Notes: generated by a model not told the origin, from the letters alone. A stretch of 64,000 nucleotides of DNA from Natroniella acetigena (GCF_023227745.1 NZ_JALKBX010000004.1:27664-91663), one strand, 5' to 3'. Shown: positions 39,322 to 48,730, numbered from the stretch's first letter. Numbers and translations: made by a program.

Positions 39322-40227
39322 ATGAAAAAGGGAATTGCATTATCATTAGTATTGATTTTGACAGTAGGAATTTTAGTTAGTTTTGCTGGAGAGACAGAAG
39401 CATTTTTTGGGTGGTTTAGTAGTAGTGAAGAAGAGGAAGTAGAAAAAATAGTATTTGCTGATACGATGATTGAAGGAATGGCTGACTTTAATCGTCGCTT
39501 TGGACCATTTAAAGAAAAGTTGGAAGAAGTTTTAGGAGTTGAAGTTGAAGTGCAGACAGTTTCTGATCGAACGGCAGCAGCTACAGCTTTAGAGTTTAAT
39601 CAGGTGGATATAGTTTTAACTGGCCCTTCTGAGTATATTGCTATCACTTCTGAAGTAGAAGTAGAGCCGATAGTAACTTTAACTCGCCCAGGTTATAAGG
39701 GTCGCGGTTATAAATCTGTTTTTATTGTTCCGGCAGACAGTGAATTAGAAACACTAGAAGACTTAAAAGGGAAAAAATTAGCAATGAAAGATGTAGGGTC
39801 TACTAGTGGGCATATTGGGCCTAGCTCAATTTTGATTGAACATGGTTTTGATCTTGATCAAGATTTAGATATTAAAATGTTAGATGATGCCCGTATAGAA
39901 GCAATGAGAACTGGTGATGTAGATGCAGTAGCTACCGGAATGAGAGATTATACTATGTTAGAAGAAGAAGCTGGAGAAGATGCTTATCGTTTGATTCATA
40001 AAGGAGCGCCATTACCTAATGATTTATTTATTGCCAATAGAGAACTATCTGATGAGTTTGTGGAAGAGATTAGAGAGAAGATGTTAGAACACCAAGATGA
40101 ATTAGTAGCAGCTATGTTAGAAACAGGGGAAAATCCTAAATATAGTAATTCGGAATTGATTATTCCTGATGAAGAGAGTTATGAACAAATGCGAAGAGCT
40201 TACGAACGGTTAGGACTGTTAAATTAA
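39322..40227 (+). CDS. phnD: Phosphonate/phosphite ABC transporter substrate-binding protein
   Basis: 301 residues. After a signal peptide comes AFFGWFSSSEEEE, then a PhnD/PtxB-type binding domain: IVFADTMIEGMADFNRRFGP, VDIVLTGPSEYIAI, and GKKLAMKDVGSTSGHIGPSS. It captures a phosphorus compound (phosphonate, phosphite or phosphate ester) outside the cell. The leader and AFFGWFSSS linker are nearly shared with PstS at 42827. The Pho box upstream indicates induction by phosphate limitation. A hairpin (40241-40271) separates it from phnC. Confidence 0.85.
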   Translation: MKKGIALSLVLILTVGILVSFAGETEAFFGWFSSSEEEEVEKIVFADTMIEGMADFNRRFGPFKEKLEEVLGVEVEVQTVSDRTAAATALEFNQVDIVLTGPSEYIAITSEVEVEPIVTLTRPGYKGRGYKSVFIVPADSELETLEDLKGKKLAMKDVGSTSGHIGPSSILIEHGFDLDQDLDIKMLDDARIEAMRTGDVDAVATGMRDYTMLEEEAGEDAYRLIHKGAPLPNDLFIANRELSDEFVEEIREKMLEHQDELVAAMLETGENPKYSNSELIIPDEESYEQMRRAYERLGLLN

Positions 40228-40240
40228 ATAAAATAAGGTA

Positions 40241-40271
40241 TAGAGATAGTAGAAATTATTTACTATCTCTA
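40241..40271 (+). terminator. Intra-operon stem-loop between phnD and phnC
   Basis: A perfect 11-bp stem TAGAGATAGTA/TACTATCTCTA with a 9-nt loop and a poor T run. It probably causes partial termination or protects the 3' end, giving more binding protein than transporter. Confidence 0.65.
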
Positions 40272-40299
40272 CTTTAATCTATTATAGGAAGGTGAAAAA

Positions 40300-41070
40300 A
40301 TGAGTTTAATTAAAGTGCAAAATTTAACAAAACAATATCCGGATGGTGAAACAGCTTTAAAAGATGTTAGTTTAGAAGTAAAATCAGGGGAAGGTATTGT
40401 TTTATTAGGGGCAAATGGATCTGGCAAGTCAACTTTTTTACGCTGTTTAGTTGGCTTAGAAAAAGCTACTTCAGGTAAGATACTGATTGATAATCAAGAT
40501 ATTGTCTCTAGTTCTAAAAAACAATTACAGGAAATCAGAAAAAAAATAGGAGTTGTTTTTCAAAAGTTTAATTTGGTCAATAATTTAAGTGCATTTCAGA
40601 ATGTTTTATTTGGTAATTTAGGTCAAAGCAATAAAGGGTTTTGGTCGTCTCTTAATTTAACTGCTTCTAGTGAAGAACGAGAAAAAGCAATGGAATGTTT
40701 AGCTAGGGTAAGTATGGCTGAATTCGCTGATAGAAGAACTGATACTTTATCTGGTGGTCAACGACAGAGGGTAGCTATTGCTCGAATGTTGATGCAAGAT
40801 CCAGAGATAGTATTAGCTGATGAGCCGGTAGCTAGCTTGGATCCTCGAGCTGGGAGAGAGGTTATGAACTTGCTGTGGGAAATAATAGAAGAAAAGGGAT
40901 TGACAGTTATGTGTATCTTACATCAACTTGATTTTGCTTTAGAATATGGAGAACGGTTAGTTGGTCTACAAAAGGGCAGTCTTACTTTAGATAGATCAGC
41001 AGCTAATATTAATAAAAAAGAGTTAAATTGGCTTTATGAAGCGGAAAAGGTGGTTAAAAATTATGCTTAA
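40300..41070 (+). CDS. phnC: Phosphonate-type ABC transporter ATP-binding protein
   Basis: 256 residues. Walker A is GANGSGKST, the signature LSGGQRQRVA, Walker B IVLADEPVASLD, and the switch His lies in CILHQLD. The start LIKVQNLTKQYPDGETALKD and the LNKLSAFQNVLFGNLG-like region fit PhnC. It is followed by phnE, whose start lies inside its end. Confidence 0.9.
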   Translation: MSLIKVQNLTKQYPDGETALKDVSLEVKSGEGIVLLGANGSGKSTFLRCLVGLEKATSGKILIDNQDIVSSSKKQLQEIRKKIGVVFQKFNLVNNLSAFQNVLFGNLGQSNKGFWSSLNLTASSEEREKAMECLARVSMAEFADRRTDTLSGGQRQRVAIARMLMQDPEIVLADEPVASLDPRAGREVMNLLWEIIEEKGLTVMCILHQLDFALEYGERLVGLQKGSLTLDRSAANINKKELNWLYEAEKVVKNYA

Positions 41071-41866
41071 CCAGAATGAATTAAGTGTGAATATGCCAGC
41101 ACGATTAAAGAAGCCTTCTTTATGGTTTTGGTTAGGAAGCTTAGTATTTTTAATATTCTTCCTTCAGGGGATAGTAGCAGCTGGTATTACTTCGGATCGA
41201 GTGATGCAAGGAATATTTAATTTAGGAAGTTTTTTTGCTAGAGCTTTCCCACCTGATATAGAACGGTTTGGGTCAATTGTTCAGGCAATGCTAGAAACAA
41301 TTAATATTGTAGTTGTAGGAACTAGTTTTGGAATATTATTCAGTTTTCCTTTAGCTCTTTTAGCATCTAATAATACTAGCCCCCATCCTATAATTCGTAA
41401 CGCTACAAGAACTTTAATTGCTTTATTTCGGACAGTGCCGGATTTAGTTTGGGCTTTAATCTTTATTATCGCGGTTGGTTTAGGACCTTTTGCAGGAATA
41501 TTAGCAATAATTGTTGATGTTATGGGTTTTTGTGGTCGATTTTTCTCAGAGCGGGTTGAAGAATTAAAACCTGGTCCAATTGAGGCTTTACGAGCAACAG
41601 GTGCTTCACGTGTGAGTGTGATTTTAGGTTCTGTAATTCCAGCTGCTTTTCCTTCTTTTGTAGGGAGTAGTTTATTTGCAGTAGAAAAATCTATTCGTTC
41701 AGCAGTAGTTTTAGGTTTAGTAGGTGCAGGAGGAATTGGTGTTGAGTTAAATACTTCCATGACTTTATTTAAATATGATGAAGCTTTAACGATAATTTTG
41801 ATTATTTTAGCTTTTGTTATTGGGGTAGAGCAGGCCTCTTCACGAATTCGTAAAAAATTCATTTAA
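41063..41866 (+). CDS. phnE: Phosphonate-type ABC transporter permease
   Basis: 267 residues from ATG 41063 (AAAGGTGG site; 41036 also in frame) with five to six membrane spans. The permease loop EALRATGASRVSVILGSVIP and the RTVPDLVWALIFIIAVGLG segment are typical of PhnE. It overlaps phnC by 8 bases. There is only one permease gene, so the channel is probably a homodimer. A terminator follows. Confidence 0.9.
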   Translation: MLNQNELSVNMPARLKKPSLWFWLGSLVFLIFFLQGIVAAGITSDRVMQGIFNLGSFFARAFPPDIERFGSIVQAMLETINIVVVGTSFGILFSFPLALLASNNTSPHPIIRNATRTLIALFRTVPDLVWALIFIIAVGLGPFAGILAIIVDVMGFCGRFFSERVEELKPGPIEALRATGASRVSVILGSVIPAAFPSFVGSSLFAVEKSIRSAVVLGLVGAGGIGVELNTSMTLFKYDEALTIILIILAFVIGVEQASSRIRKKFI

Positions 41867-41878
41867 ATAATTATTAGC

Positions 41879-41910
41879 TCAGGAGTTCAAATTGGCTCCT
41901 GAATAATTTT
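41879..41910 (+). terminator. Terminator after phnE
   Basis: TCAGGAG/CTCCTGA stem with a 10-nt loop, followed by AATAATTTT. Confidence 0.7.
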
Positions 41911-41929
41911 AAAGAGAAGGTGTTAATTT

Positions 41930-42673
41930 ATGGCACATCTGATCAGTTTAGCTCAAGAAATAGATAGAATAATTGAATATCAATTAGTTACTACCTTATT
42001 TCAACCTATTATTGAGCTAACTACAGGTAAAATATTAGGTTATGAGGCTTTAAGTCGAGGGCCAGTAAATAGTCCACTTCATAAGCCTTTAGATTTATTC
42101 AAAGTAGCTAGAGAAGCTAATAAATTATTTGCTTTAGAAAAAGTCTGTCGAAGACAAGCTTTGCTTAATTTTGAACAATTTAATAATACTATTGATTATA
42201 AGTTATTTATTAATGTTGACCCTCAAGTTGTGACGGATCAAAATTTCAGATCAGGAACAACTAAGAAATTGATTGATCAACTTTCGTTAAGTCAGGAGAA
42301 TATAGTAATAGAATTGACGGAACATACTCCTATTGAGGATTTTGAAGCTTTTAATTTAGCTTTAGATAACTATCAAGGTTATCAACTAGCTATTGATGAT
42401 ACTGGAGCTGGTCATTCTGGGTTGCAGTCACTGGTTTCTATTGCTTATAATTTTATAAAATTAGATCGTTCTTTAATTCAAGGAATAGATCATAATTTTG
42501 TTAAACAGGCCCTGCTAGAGAGTATTGTTGATTTTGCTACTAAGGTTAATTCTACTTTAATAGCTGAAGGAATTGAGCGAGAAGAGGAGCTAAATTTATT
42601 AGCTGAATTAGGAATTGATTATGGGCAGGGCTATTTTATTGCTCCTCCAGCAAAAGGGATTATTAATAATTAA
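41930..42673 (+). CDS. Stand-alone EAL-domain protein, cyclic-di-GMP phosphodiesterase candidate
   Basis: 247 residues, a bare EAL domain without sensor or GGDEF part. Key motifs are kept: GYEALSRGP for EAL, FINVDPQ, VIELTE, IDDTGAGHSG, FIKLDRSLIQ and IAEGIE. All predicted metal and general-base positions seem present, so it is probably active and hydrolyses c-di-GMP. It lies between phnE and pstS, which suggests a link of phosphate supply to c-di-GMP signalling; this is inference. A GAAGGTG site precedes the ATG. Its 3' end is close to the pstS Pho box. Confidence 0.85.
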   Translation: MAHLISLAQEIDRIIEYQLVTTLFQPIIELTTGKILGYEALSRGPVNSPLHKPLDLFKVAREANKLFALEKVCRRQALLNFEQFNNTIDYKLFINVDPQVVTDQNFRSGTTKKLIDQLSLSQENIVIELTEHTPIEDFEAFNLALDNYQGYQLAIDDTGAGHSGLQSLVSIAYNFIKLDRSLIQGIDHNFVKQALLESIVDFATKVNSTLIAEGIEREEELNLLAELGIDYGQGYFIAPPAKGIINN

Positions 42674-42685
42674 AAAATAATAGTT

Positions 42686-42739
42686 TTAACAGAATGTTAA
42701 CATTCTGTTAATCTAATTGTAAAAAAGAGGTGTTATACT
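42686..42739 (+). promoter_or_regulatory. Pho box and promoter of pstS
   Basis: TTAACA (42686), TTAACA (42697), TTAATC (42708) with 5-bp spacers, then 20 bp to TATACT (42734-42739). The leader to pstS is about 80 bases. Confidence 0.85.
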
Positions 42740-42826
42740 TGTAAGTGCAGAGTGAGGGAAAGGCAATTAGTTTACATAAAATAATTGCCCCTAAAATCTT
42801 AAGAATAAAAAAAGGAGGCAGATTAA

Positions 42827-43765
42827 ATGTTTAATAAGAAATGTTTAGCTTTATCATTAGCATTGATTTTGACTTTAGGAGTATTATTTAGTTTTACAGG
42901 ACAAGCAGGTGCTTTCTTTGGTTGGTTTTCTAGTAGTGATGATGCAGAGCAAGGTTATGTACAGGTTAGAGGTTCTGATACTATGGTTAATATCGGTCAG
43001 GCTTTAGCAGAAGCATTTATGGAACAAAGTGAGCATGAAATTTCAGTAACTGGTGGTGGATCTGGAACAGGTGTTGCAGCTTTAATTAATAATGAAGTTG
43101 ATATTGCAAATGTTTCTCGTGATATGACAGATTCAGAAGTTGAGCAAGCAGCTGCAAATGGTGTAGATGTTTATAGAGGAGTAATTGCAATGGATGGACT
43201 GGCTGTTGTTGTTAATGAGAATAATCCAGTACAAGATTTAACCTTTGATGAAATTGGTGCAATCTATAGAGGAGAAATTACTAATTGGGCAGAACTTGGT
43301 GGACCAGATATGGAGATTAGCCTTTATGGTCGACAAAGCAATTCAGGGACATTTGTTTACTTTAGAGAGAATGTTTTAGATGGTGATTATTGTGATACTA
43401 AAAACCAAATGAATGGTAATGCACAAATTGTAGAAGGAGTTAGAGCAGATAGATCTGCAATTGGTTATGTAGGAATTGGTTATGCAACTGAAGGCGGTCA
43501 AGAAAGAAGTGGATTAGGAGTTGTAAATGTAGCAGTAGATAGTAATTCTGAATATGCAAGTCCATTAGTTCCAGAAAATGTAGCAACTGGTGCTTATCCA
43601 TTGGCTAGACCATTAAATAATTATTTTAACGGTCAACCTACTGGCGCTGTTTTAGAATTTATCGAATTTATTGTAAGTGAAGAGGGACAAAATGTAGCAG
43701 TTGAAGCTGGATTCTATCCAGTTAGCCCTGAATTCCAAAGTGTTAATGATGAACTTTTAAACTAA
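42827..43765 (+). CDS. pstS: Phosphate ABC transporter substrate-binding protein
   Basis: 312 residues. A signal peptide and AFFGWFSSSDDAEQG precede the binding domain: VRGSDTMVNIGQALAEAF, TGGGSGTGVAALINNEVDIA, and RQSNSGTFVYFRE with the phosphate-binding Ser/Gly residues. It captures inorganic phosphate for PstCAB. There is no lipobox Cys; the N-terminal segment may remain as an anchor or be cleaved after the AGA box. A terminator-like hairpin and a second Pho promoter separate it from pstC. Confidence 0.92.
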   Translation: MFNKKCLALSLALILTLGVLFSFTGQAGAFFGWFSSSDDAEQGYVQVRGSDTMVNIGQALAEAFMEQSEHEISVTGGGSGTGVAALINNEVDIANVSRDMTDSEVEQAAANGVDVYRGVIAMDGLAVVVNENNPVQDLTFDEIGAIYRGEITNWAELGGPDMEISLYGRQSNSGTFVYFRENVLDGDYCDTKNQMNGNAQIVEGVRADRSAIGYVGIGYATEGGQERSGLGVVNVAVDSNSEYASPLVPENVATGAYPLARPLNNYFNGQPTGAVLEFIEFIVSEEGQNVAVEAGFYPVSPEFQSVNDELLN

Positions 43766-43787
43766 TTAGTAAAATCTGAAGATTTGG

Positions 43788-43818
43788 CCCAGTTTATCAA
43801 CTGATAAACTGGGTTTAT
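43788..43818 (+). terminator. Terminator/attenuator between pstS and pstC
   Basis: CCCAGTTTATC/GATAAACTGGG perfect stem with a 4-nt loop, followed by TTTAT. Confidence 0.75.
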
Positions 43819-43842
43819 ATTATTAACTGATATTATTTTTTG

Positions 43843-43896
43843 TTAACATAATTTTAACATTTTATTAATCTGGTTTTAATATTGAGTTGTTATAAT
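43843..43896 (+). promoter_or_regulatory. Pho box and promoter of pstCAB-phoU
   Basis: TTAACA (43843), TTAACA (43854), TTAATC (43865) with 5-bp spacers, then 20 bp to TATAAT (43891-43896). This gives the transporter genes their own phosphate-controlled promoter. Confidence 0.85.
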
Positions 43897-43943
43897 CGTT
43901 TATGGAATTATTAATTGTTACTTATGAAAGGGGAGGGGTTTAG

Positions 43944-44855
43944 TTGAAAAGCAGTAAGATCTCTAGAAAAGATGAAATAGCTAAAATTAAAGAGAAGATG
44001 ATTGAATTATTCTTTTTTGCAAATGGTGTTTTAGCTATTGTTGTTCTAATAGGTATTTTTTATCTATTATTAAGTGAAGGGTTACCAACCTTTAGAGAGG
44101 TTAGTATTAAAGAATTTTTGACTTCTACTAGATGGAACCCAGTTTCATATTCTAATCCAGAATATGGGATTGTTGGTATGATAGTTAGTACTTTAATGGT
44201 TACCTTTGGTTCATTAATTCTTTCTGTACCTTTAGGGATTGCTTGTGCAGCTTATTTAGCAGAAGTAGCAAAGCCAAAGGAAAGAGAAATTTTAAAGCCA
44301 ATAATTGAGATGTTAGCTAGTATTCCGTCAGTAGTAATTGGTTTTTTAGGAATTGTAATGGTTGGGCCAATGATAGCTCGAATCTTTAATTTAAGTAATG
44401 GTTTAAATGCTATTAATGGTTCTATCTTATTAGGTGTGATGGCTTTACCAACAATTATTAGTATTTCTGAAGATGCTATCTCTTCTGTGCCGGAAGAGTA
44501 TAAGCAGGCTTCTTTGGCTTTAGGAACAAATAGCTGGCATACCTTAATTAAGGTTACGCTTCCAGCAGCTTTATCTGGAATTACTGCTGCTGTAATGCTT
44601 GGTATGGGTCGGGCTATTGGAGAGACGATGGCTGTTTTAATGGCTACAGGTAATGCTCCCGCATTTCCAAAGAGTTTTTTTGGTTCAATTAGAACATTAA
44701 CTGCTACAATTGCAATAGAATTAGGAGAGGTACCTTATAATACAACTCACTATTACTCTTTATTTGCAGTCGGTGCTGTATTATTTGTGATGACCTTTAT
44801 GATTAACTTAGTTTCAGATATAGTTCTCCACAAATATGGGGAGGGTGAAAATTAA
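43944..44855 (+). CDS. pstC: Phosphate ABC transporter permease PstC
   Basis: 303 residues from TTG 43944, chosen because GGGGAGGGG lies just upstream. There are six membrane spans and the permease loop EYKQASLALGTNSWHTLIKV. WNPVSYSNPEYGIVGMIVST near the start is characteristic of PstC. It forms the channel with PstA. It overlaps pstA by one base. Confidence 0.92.
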   Translation: MKSSKISRKDEIAKIKEKMIELFFFANGVLAIVVLIGIFYLLLSEGLPTFREVSIKEFLTSTRWNPVSYSNPEYGIVGMIVSTLMVTFGSLILSVPLGIACAAYLAEVAKPKEREILKPIIEMLASIPSVVIGFLGIVMVGPMIARIFNLSNGLNAINGSILLGVMALPTIISISEDAISSVPEEYKQASLALGTNSWHTLIKVTLPAALSGITAAVMLGMGRAIGETMAVLMATGNAPAFPKSFFGSIRTLTATIAIELGEVPYNTTHYYSLFAVGAVLFVMTFMINLVSDIVLHKYGEGEN

Positions 44856-45778
44856 TGGAAAAAAGTGAAGTGAATCAGGATATAAATCAGCAAGTAGAGA
44901 AAGAAGTAAATGTTGGTCAGGTTAAGATGGGAAGTAATGATTTAAAACAAAAGATTGGATTTGCTATTTTAAGGTTGTCTAGTTGGATAATGTTAATTAT
45001 TTTAGCTGTTATTTTATATGATATCATAACTAAAGGAATTGGAGTAATTAATTTAGAGTTTTTAACTCAATCACCACGTAGGGGAATGACTGAAGGTGGT
45101 ATTTGGCCAGCAATTATGGGGACGGTTTTTGTAACGATGATTACAGCTATTGTATCGCTTCCAGTAGGTGTTTTTGCTGCAATTTATTTAAATGAATATG
45201 CTAGAAAAGGTAAGATAACTAGGTTAATTAGAATGGCGATTAGAAATTTAGCAGGAGTTCCTTCAATTGTTTATGGGCTCTTTGGTTTAGCATTATTTGT
45301 TAGTGGTTTAGGATTAGGAAGATCTATTTTGTCAGCAGGTTTAACTTTAGGGTTAATGACTTTGCCAGTTACTATTACAGCTAGTGAAGAAGCTCTTAAA
45401 GCAGTTCCTAACTCTTATCGTCAGGGATCTTTAGCTTTAGGAGTATCAAAATGGTATAGTATTCGAACTAATGTATTACCTTATGCTATTCCTGGAATTT
45501 TAACTGGAGGTATTTTAGGATTATCGAGAGCTGCTGGAGAGACTGCACCAATCTTATTTACAGGTGCAGCATTTTCCTTACCACGTTTACCAAGCTCTTT
45601 ATCAAGCCAATTTATGGCATTACCATATCACTTATATATTTTATCAACGCAACATCATAGTATAGAAAAGGTAAGACCAATTGCCTATGGAACGGCTTTA
45701 GTTTTGATTACTTTAGTTTTAATTATGAATTTAGGTGCTATCTTAATTCGGGCCAAATTTAGAAATAGTGATAGATAA
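44855..45778 (+). CDS. pstA: Phosphate ABC transporter permease PstA
   Basis: 307 residues with an extra charged N-terminal tail of about 30 residues, then six spans. [28 protein letters not shown] and [19 protein letters not shown] identify PstA. It pairs with PstC and is energised by PstB, 17 bases downstream. Confidence 0.92.
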   Translation: MEKSEVNQDINQQVEKEVNVGQVKMGSNDLKQKIGFAILRLSSWIMLIILAVILYDIITKGIGVINLEFLTQSPRRGMTEGGIWPAIMGTVFVTMITAIVSLPVGVFAAIYLNEYARKGKITRLIRMAIRNLAGVPSIVYGLFGLALFVSGLGLGRSILSAGLTLGLMTLPVTITASEEALKAVPNSYRQGSLALGVSKWYSIRTNVLPYAIPGILTGGILGLSRAAGETAPILFTGAAFSLPRLPSSLSSQFMALPYHLYILSTQHHSIEKVRPIAYGTALVLITLVLIMNLGAILIRAKFRNSDR

Positions 45779-45795
45779 TTGAGGAGGTAATTTTT

Positions 45796-46560
45796 ATGGC
45801 TAATGAACAAATTAAACTTATGATTGAGGATTTAGATTTTTATTATGGAGATTTTCAGGTATTAGAGGGTGTATCACTTAAGATACTTGTTAATAAAGTA
45901 ACAGCTTTAATTGGTCCGTCTGGATGTGGAAAATCAACTTTTTTAAGAACTTTAAATCGAATGAATGATTTAATTGAAGGTACAAAAGTAGATGGAAAGG
46001 TTTTATTAGATGGACAGGATATCTATGATAAAGGAGTGGATGTAGTAGGTTTAAGAAAGAAGATAGGAATGGTCTTTCAAGAGCCGAATCCTTTTCCAAA
46101 ATCGATCTATGAAAATGTAGCTTATGGGCCAAGAGCACATGGTATTAAAGATAAAGATGAACTGGATCACATAGTAGAAGATAGTCTTAAGAAGGCTGCT
46201 TTATGGGATGAAATAAATGATAGATTAGATCAATCTGCTATGGGTATCTCTGGTGGACAGCAGCAGAGATTATGTATTGCTCGTGCCTTAGCAGTTAATC
46301 CAGATATTTTATTGATGGATGAGCCAACTTCTGCTTTAGACCCAATTGCTACAGCTAAGATTGAAGATCTAATTGAGAATTTAAAAGAGGATTATACAAT
46401 TGTAATTGTAACCCATAGTATGCAGCAGGCTGCTCGTATTTCTGATTATACTTCTTTCTTCCTGATGGGGGAGATGATTGAATACGGGTTAACAGATAAG
46501 CTTTTTGAAAAACCTGAGTATAAGAAGACAGAAGATTATATTACAGGTAGGTTTGGTTAA
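45796..46560 (+). CDS. pstB: Phosphate ABC transporter ATP-binding protein PstB
   Basis: 254 residues. Walker A is GPSGCGKST, the signature [14 protein letters not shown], and Walker [25 protein letters not shown], the [20 protein letters not shown] segment and the end YITGRFG are specific for PstB. Start after GAGGAGG. phoU follows. Confidence 0.95.
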   Translation: MANEQIKLMIEDLDFYYGDFQVLEGVSLKILVNKVTALIGPSGCGKSTFLRTLNRMNDLIEGTKVDGKVLLDGQDIYDKGVDVVGLRKKIGMVFQEPNPFPKSIYENVAYGPRAHGIKDKDELDHIVEDSLKKAALWDEINDRLDQSAMGISGGQQQRLCIARALAVNPDILLMDEPTSALDPIATAKIEDLIENLKEDYTIVIVTHSMQQAARISDYTSFFLMGEMIEYGLTDKLFEKPEYKKTEDYITGRFG

Positions 46561-46589
46561 TATCATTGTGATTGAAAGGGGCTGAAAAT

Positions 46590-47240
46590 ATGGTAAGAAG
46601 TAATTTTGACAAAGATTTAGAAAAGCTTAATCAGGATATTTTGAAGATGGGAAGTATAGTAGAAGAAACAATTTATAAGGCAGTAACGTCTCTAGTGGAA
46701 CAAGATGTTGAATTAGCCGAGGAAGTAATCAAAAATGATGATCAACTGGACTATTATGAAATTAAGATTGATAAAAAGTGTATTAAATTAATAGCTTTAC
46801 AGCAACCTGTAGCTAGAGATCTACGCCAGATTGGAATGATTACTAAGATAGCTACTGATTTGGAACGAATGGGGGATTTAGCTTATAATATTGCTAGTAT
46901 TACTAAAGAGTTGTCGGCGGAAGAATTTATTAAATCTTTGATTGATATTCCACGGATGGCAGAGATTAATCAACAAATGGTGCGAGGGGCTTTAGAATCT
47001 TTTGTTAATCTAGATGCAGAGCAAGCAAGAGAGGTAGGAAGAAAAGACGACCAAGTTGATGAATTAGATGATCAAATTATTAGAGAATTATTGACTTATA
47101 TGATTGAAGATCCAAAAACTATTAAACAAGGAAATAAATTAATGTTTGTTAGTAGATATTTAGAAAGAATTGGTGATCATGTTACTAATATCTGTGAAAA
47201 GGTTGTTTATATAGTTACAGCTGAGAGGGTTACCTTTTAA
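46590..47240 (+). CDS. phoU: Phosphate signalling protein PhoU
   Basis: 216 residues from ATG 46590 (AAGGGGCTG site; TTG 46572 is in frame but poorer). Two three-helix PhoU repeats carry the motifs DLRQIGMITKIATDLERMGDLA and SRYLERIGDHVTNICEKV. PhoU links Pst transport to PhoR and damps the Pho response when phosphate is plentiful. It is the last gene of the pst operon and ends in a strong terminator. Confidence 0.93.
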   Translation: MVRSNFDKDLEKLNQDILKMGSIVEETIYKAVTSLVEQDVELAEEVIKNDDQLDYYEIKIDKKCIKLIALQQPVARDLRQIGMITKIATDLERMGDLAYNIASITKELSAEEFIKSLIDIPRMAEINQQMVRGALESFVNLDAEQAREVGRKDDQVDELDDQIIRELLTYMIEDPKTIKQGNKLMFVSRYLERIGDHVTNICEKVVYIVTAERVTF

Positions 47241-47252
47241 GCTGCAATAGCT

Positions 47253-47292
47253 AAATCTTAGTCTGGTATTAAACTGGACTAAGATTTTTTTA
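47253..47292 (+). terminator. Terminator after phoU
   Basis: AAATCTTAGTC/GACTAAGATTT stem with a 13-nt loop and a T run. Confidence 0.85.
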
Positions 47293-47422
47293 GTTAAAAG
47301 TGAAATTTTAAGTAAGCAATGGTTGGACTTAATAGAGGAGTTTGAATTTGAACCTAGAAAAATAAAGGATAAGTTTTAGATAATATGAAAAAATAATATC
47401 TAAATATAGAGGAGTGGATAAG

Positions 47423-48658
47423 ATGAAAGCAGAAATTATTGCTATTGGAACTGAGTTGTTATTAGGACAGATTGTAGATACAAATTCGCAGTGGCTTGCC
47501 CAACAGTTGGCTCGAATAGGAATTGACCTGTATTATAAGCAGACAGTTGGGGATAATAAAGATAGGGTTGTAGATATTTTACAGCAGAGCCTTAAACGGG
47601 CCAACTTAGTTATTATGACCGGTGGACTCGGGCCAACCCAAGATGACTTAACGCGGGAAGCTATAGCAGAGGCTTTAGATGTGAAGTTAGCAAAAAATGA
47701 GCAACTAGCAACTGAGATTGAAGATTTCTTTGCTGAACGAGATTATCAGATGACTGAGAATAATTTTAAACAGGCTTATTTACCGATTGGTGCTGAAGGA
47801 ATTAGTAATCCACAAGGAACAGCTCCTGGAGTCTTAGTAGAGCAAGAGGGAAAGATTATTGTAGCTTTACCAGGAGTACCACAAGAGATGAAAGTAATGA
47901 TCCAAGAAGAGATAATTCCTTACTTACAAGATAGTATTTTAGATGATGAAATTATCAAATCTAAGGTGATGAAGCTTTATGGAATTGGTGAATCAAGTTT
48001 AGAAGAGGAGATAGCTGATATTTTAGAAGAACAGACCAATCCGACTATTGCTCCTTTGGCTAGCCGAGGAGAAGTTAAATTAAGGCTGACAGCCAAAGCT
48101 GATAGCTTAGCAGAAGCAGAGCAGATGATTGCAGAAAAAATAGCAGAGTTAGAAGAGCGAATAGGGGACTATGTTTATGGTTATGATGAAGAAGGGTTAG
48201 AGGAGGCTGTAGCTAAATTATTACTCGAACACGGGTTAACTCTTGCCACTGCTGAATCATGTACCGGTGGGCTATTAGGTGCCAGGTTGACCGATGTGTC
48301 AGGCAGTTCTGCTTATTTTGAACGGGGAGTAATCAGTTATAGCAATCAAGCTAAACAGGAATTATTAGGGGTAGCAGAAGAGACATTAAGACAGTATGGA
48401 GCAGTCAGTAGCCAGACTGCTCAAGAGATGGCATTAGGAATAAAAAAGAGAGCGGGGACGGATCTTGGTTTAGCAATTACAGGAATTGCAGGGCCAACAG
48501 GAGGAACACCTCAGAAACCAGTGGGATTAGTCTATATTGCTGTAGCTGATAAAGAGGATGTTACTAGTTATAAGTATCAATTTAAGGGTGGTCGAGAAAG
48601 AGTGAAGTTTTTAACTAGTCAGCAGGCTTTAAAATTATTATTAGAATCTAGTAGATAA
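47423..48658 (+). CDS. cinA: CinA: competence/damage-inducible protein, NMN amidase type
   Basis: 411 residues from ATG 47423 after GAGGAG. The N-terminal MoCF-like domain (about 1-170, IIAIGTELLLGQIVDTNSQW; TGGLGPTQDDLTREA) has ADP-ribose pyrophosphatase-type features. The C-terminal PncC domain (about 250-411, TAESCTGGLLGARLTDVSG; GIAGPTGGTPQKPVG) deamidates nicotinamide mononucleotide. It normally stands near recA, as here, but a repeat, a metallophosphoesterase gene and a dead thpR lie between. Confidence 0.92.
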   Translation: MKAEIIAIGTELLLGQIVDTNSQWLAQQLARIGIDLYYKQTVGDNKDRVVDILQQSLKRANLVIMTGGLGPTQDDLTREAIAEALDVKLAKNEQLATEIEDFFAERDYQMTENNFKQAYLPIGAEGISNPQGTAPGVLVEQEGKIIVALPGVPQEMKVMIQEEIIPYLQDSILDDEIIKSKVMKLYGIGESSLEEEIADILEEQTNPTIAPLASRGEVKLRLTAKADSLAEAEQMIAEKIAELEERIGDYVYGYDEEGLEEAVAKLLLEHGLTLATAESCTGGLLGARLTDVSGSSAYFERGVISYSNQAKQELLGVAEETLRQYGAVSSQTAQEMALGIKKRAGTDLGLAITGIAGPTGGTPQKPVGLVYIAVADKEDVTSYKYQFKGGRERVKFLTSQQALKLLLESSR

Positions 48659-48661
48659 TAT

Positions 48662-48730
48662 AGTTGACAGAGTACAATGTACAATTTAGAATTGACAATT
48701 TACAATTAAAGAATTAAGCAATTGAAACAA
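48662..48730. repeat. Left part of a palindrome-type repeat (copy F)
   Basis: TAGTTGACAGAGTACAATGTACAATTTAGAATTGACAAT-type words resemble the left half of copies A to D. The matching right half (AACTGTAAACTGTAAACTGTACACTGAT) is found at 48972-49009, on the other side of the two-copy element. Confidence 0.6.

Noticed and set aside
41281..41862. A 193-codon minus-strand frame opposite phnE
   Set aside because: It mirrors a clear ABC permease with family motifs. No ribosome-binding site and biased composition mark it as a shadow.
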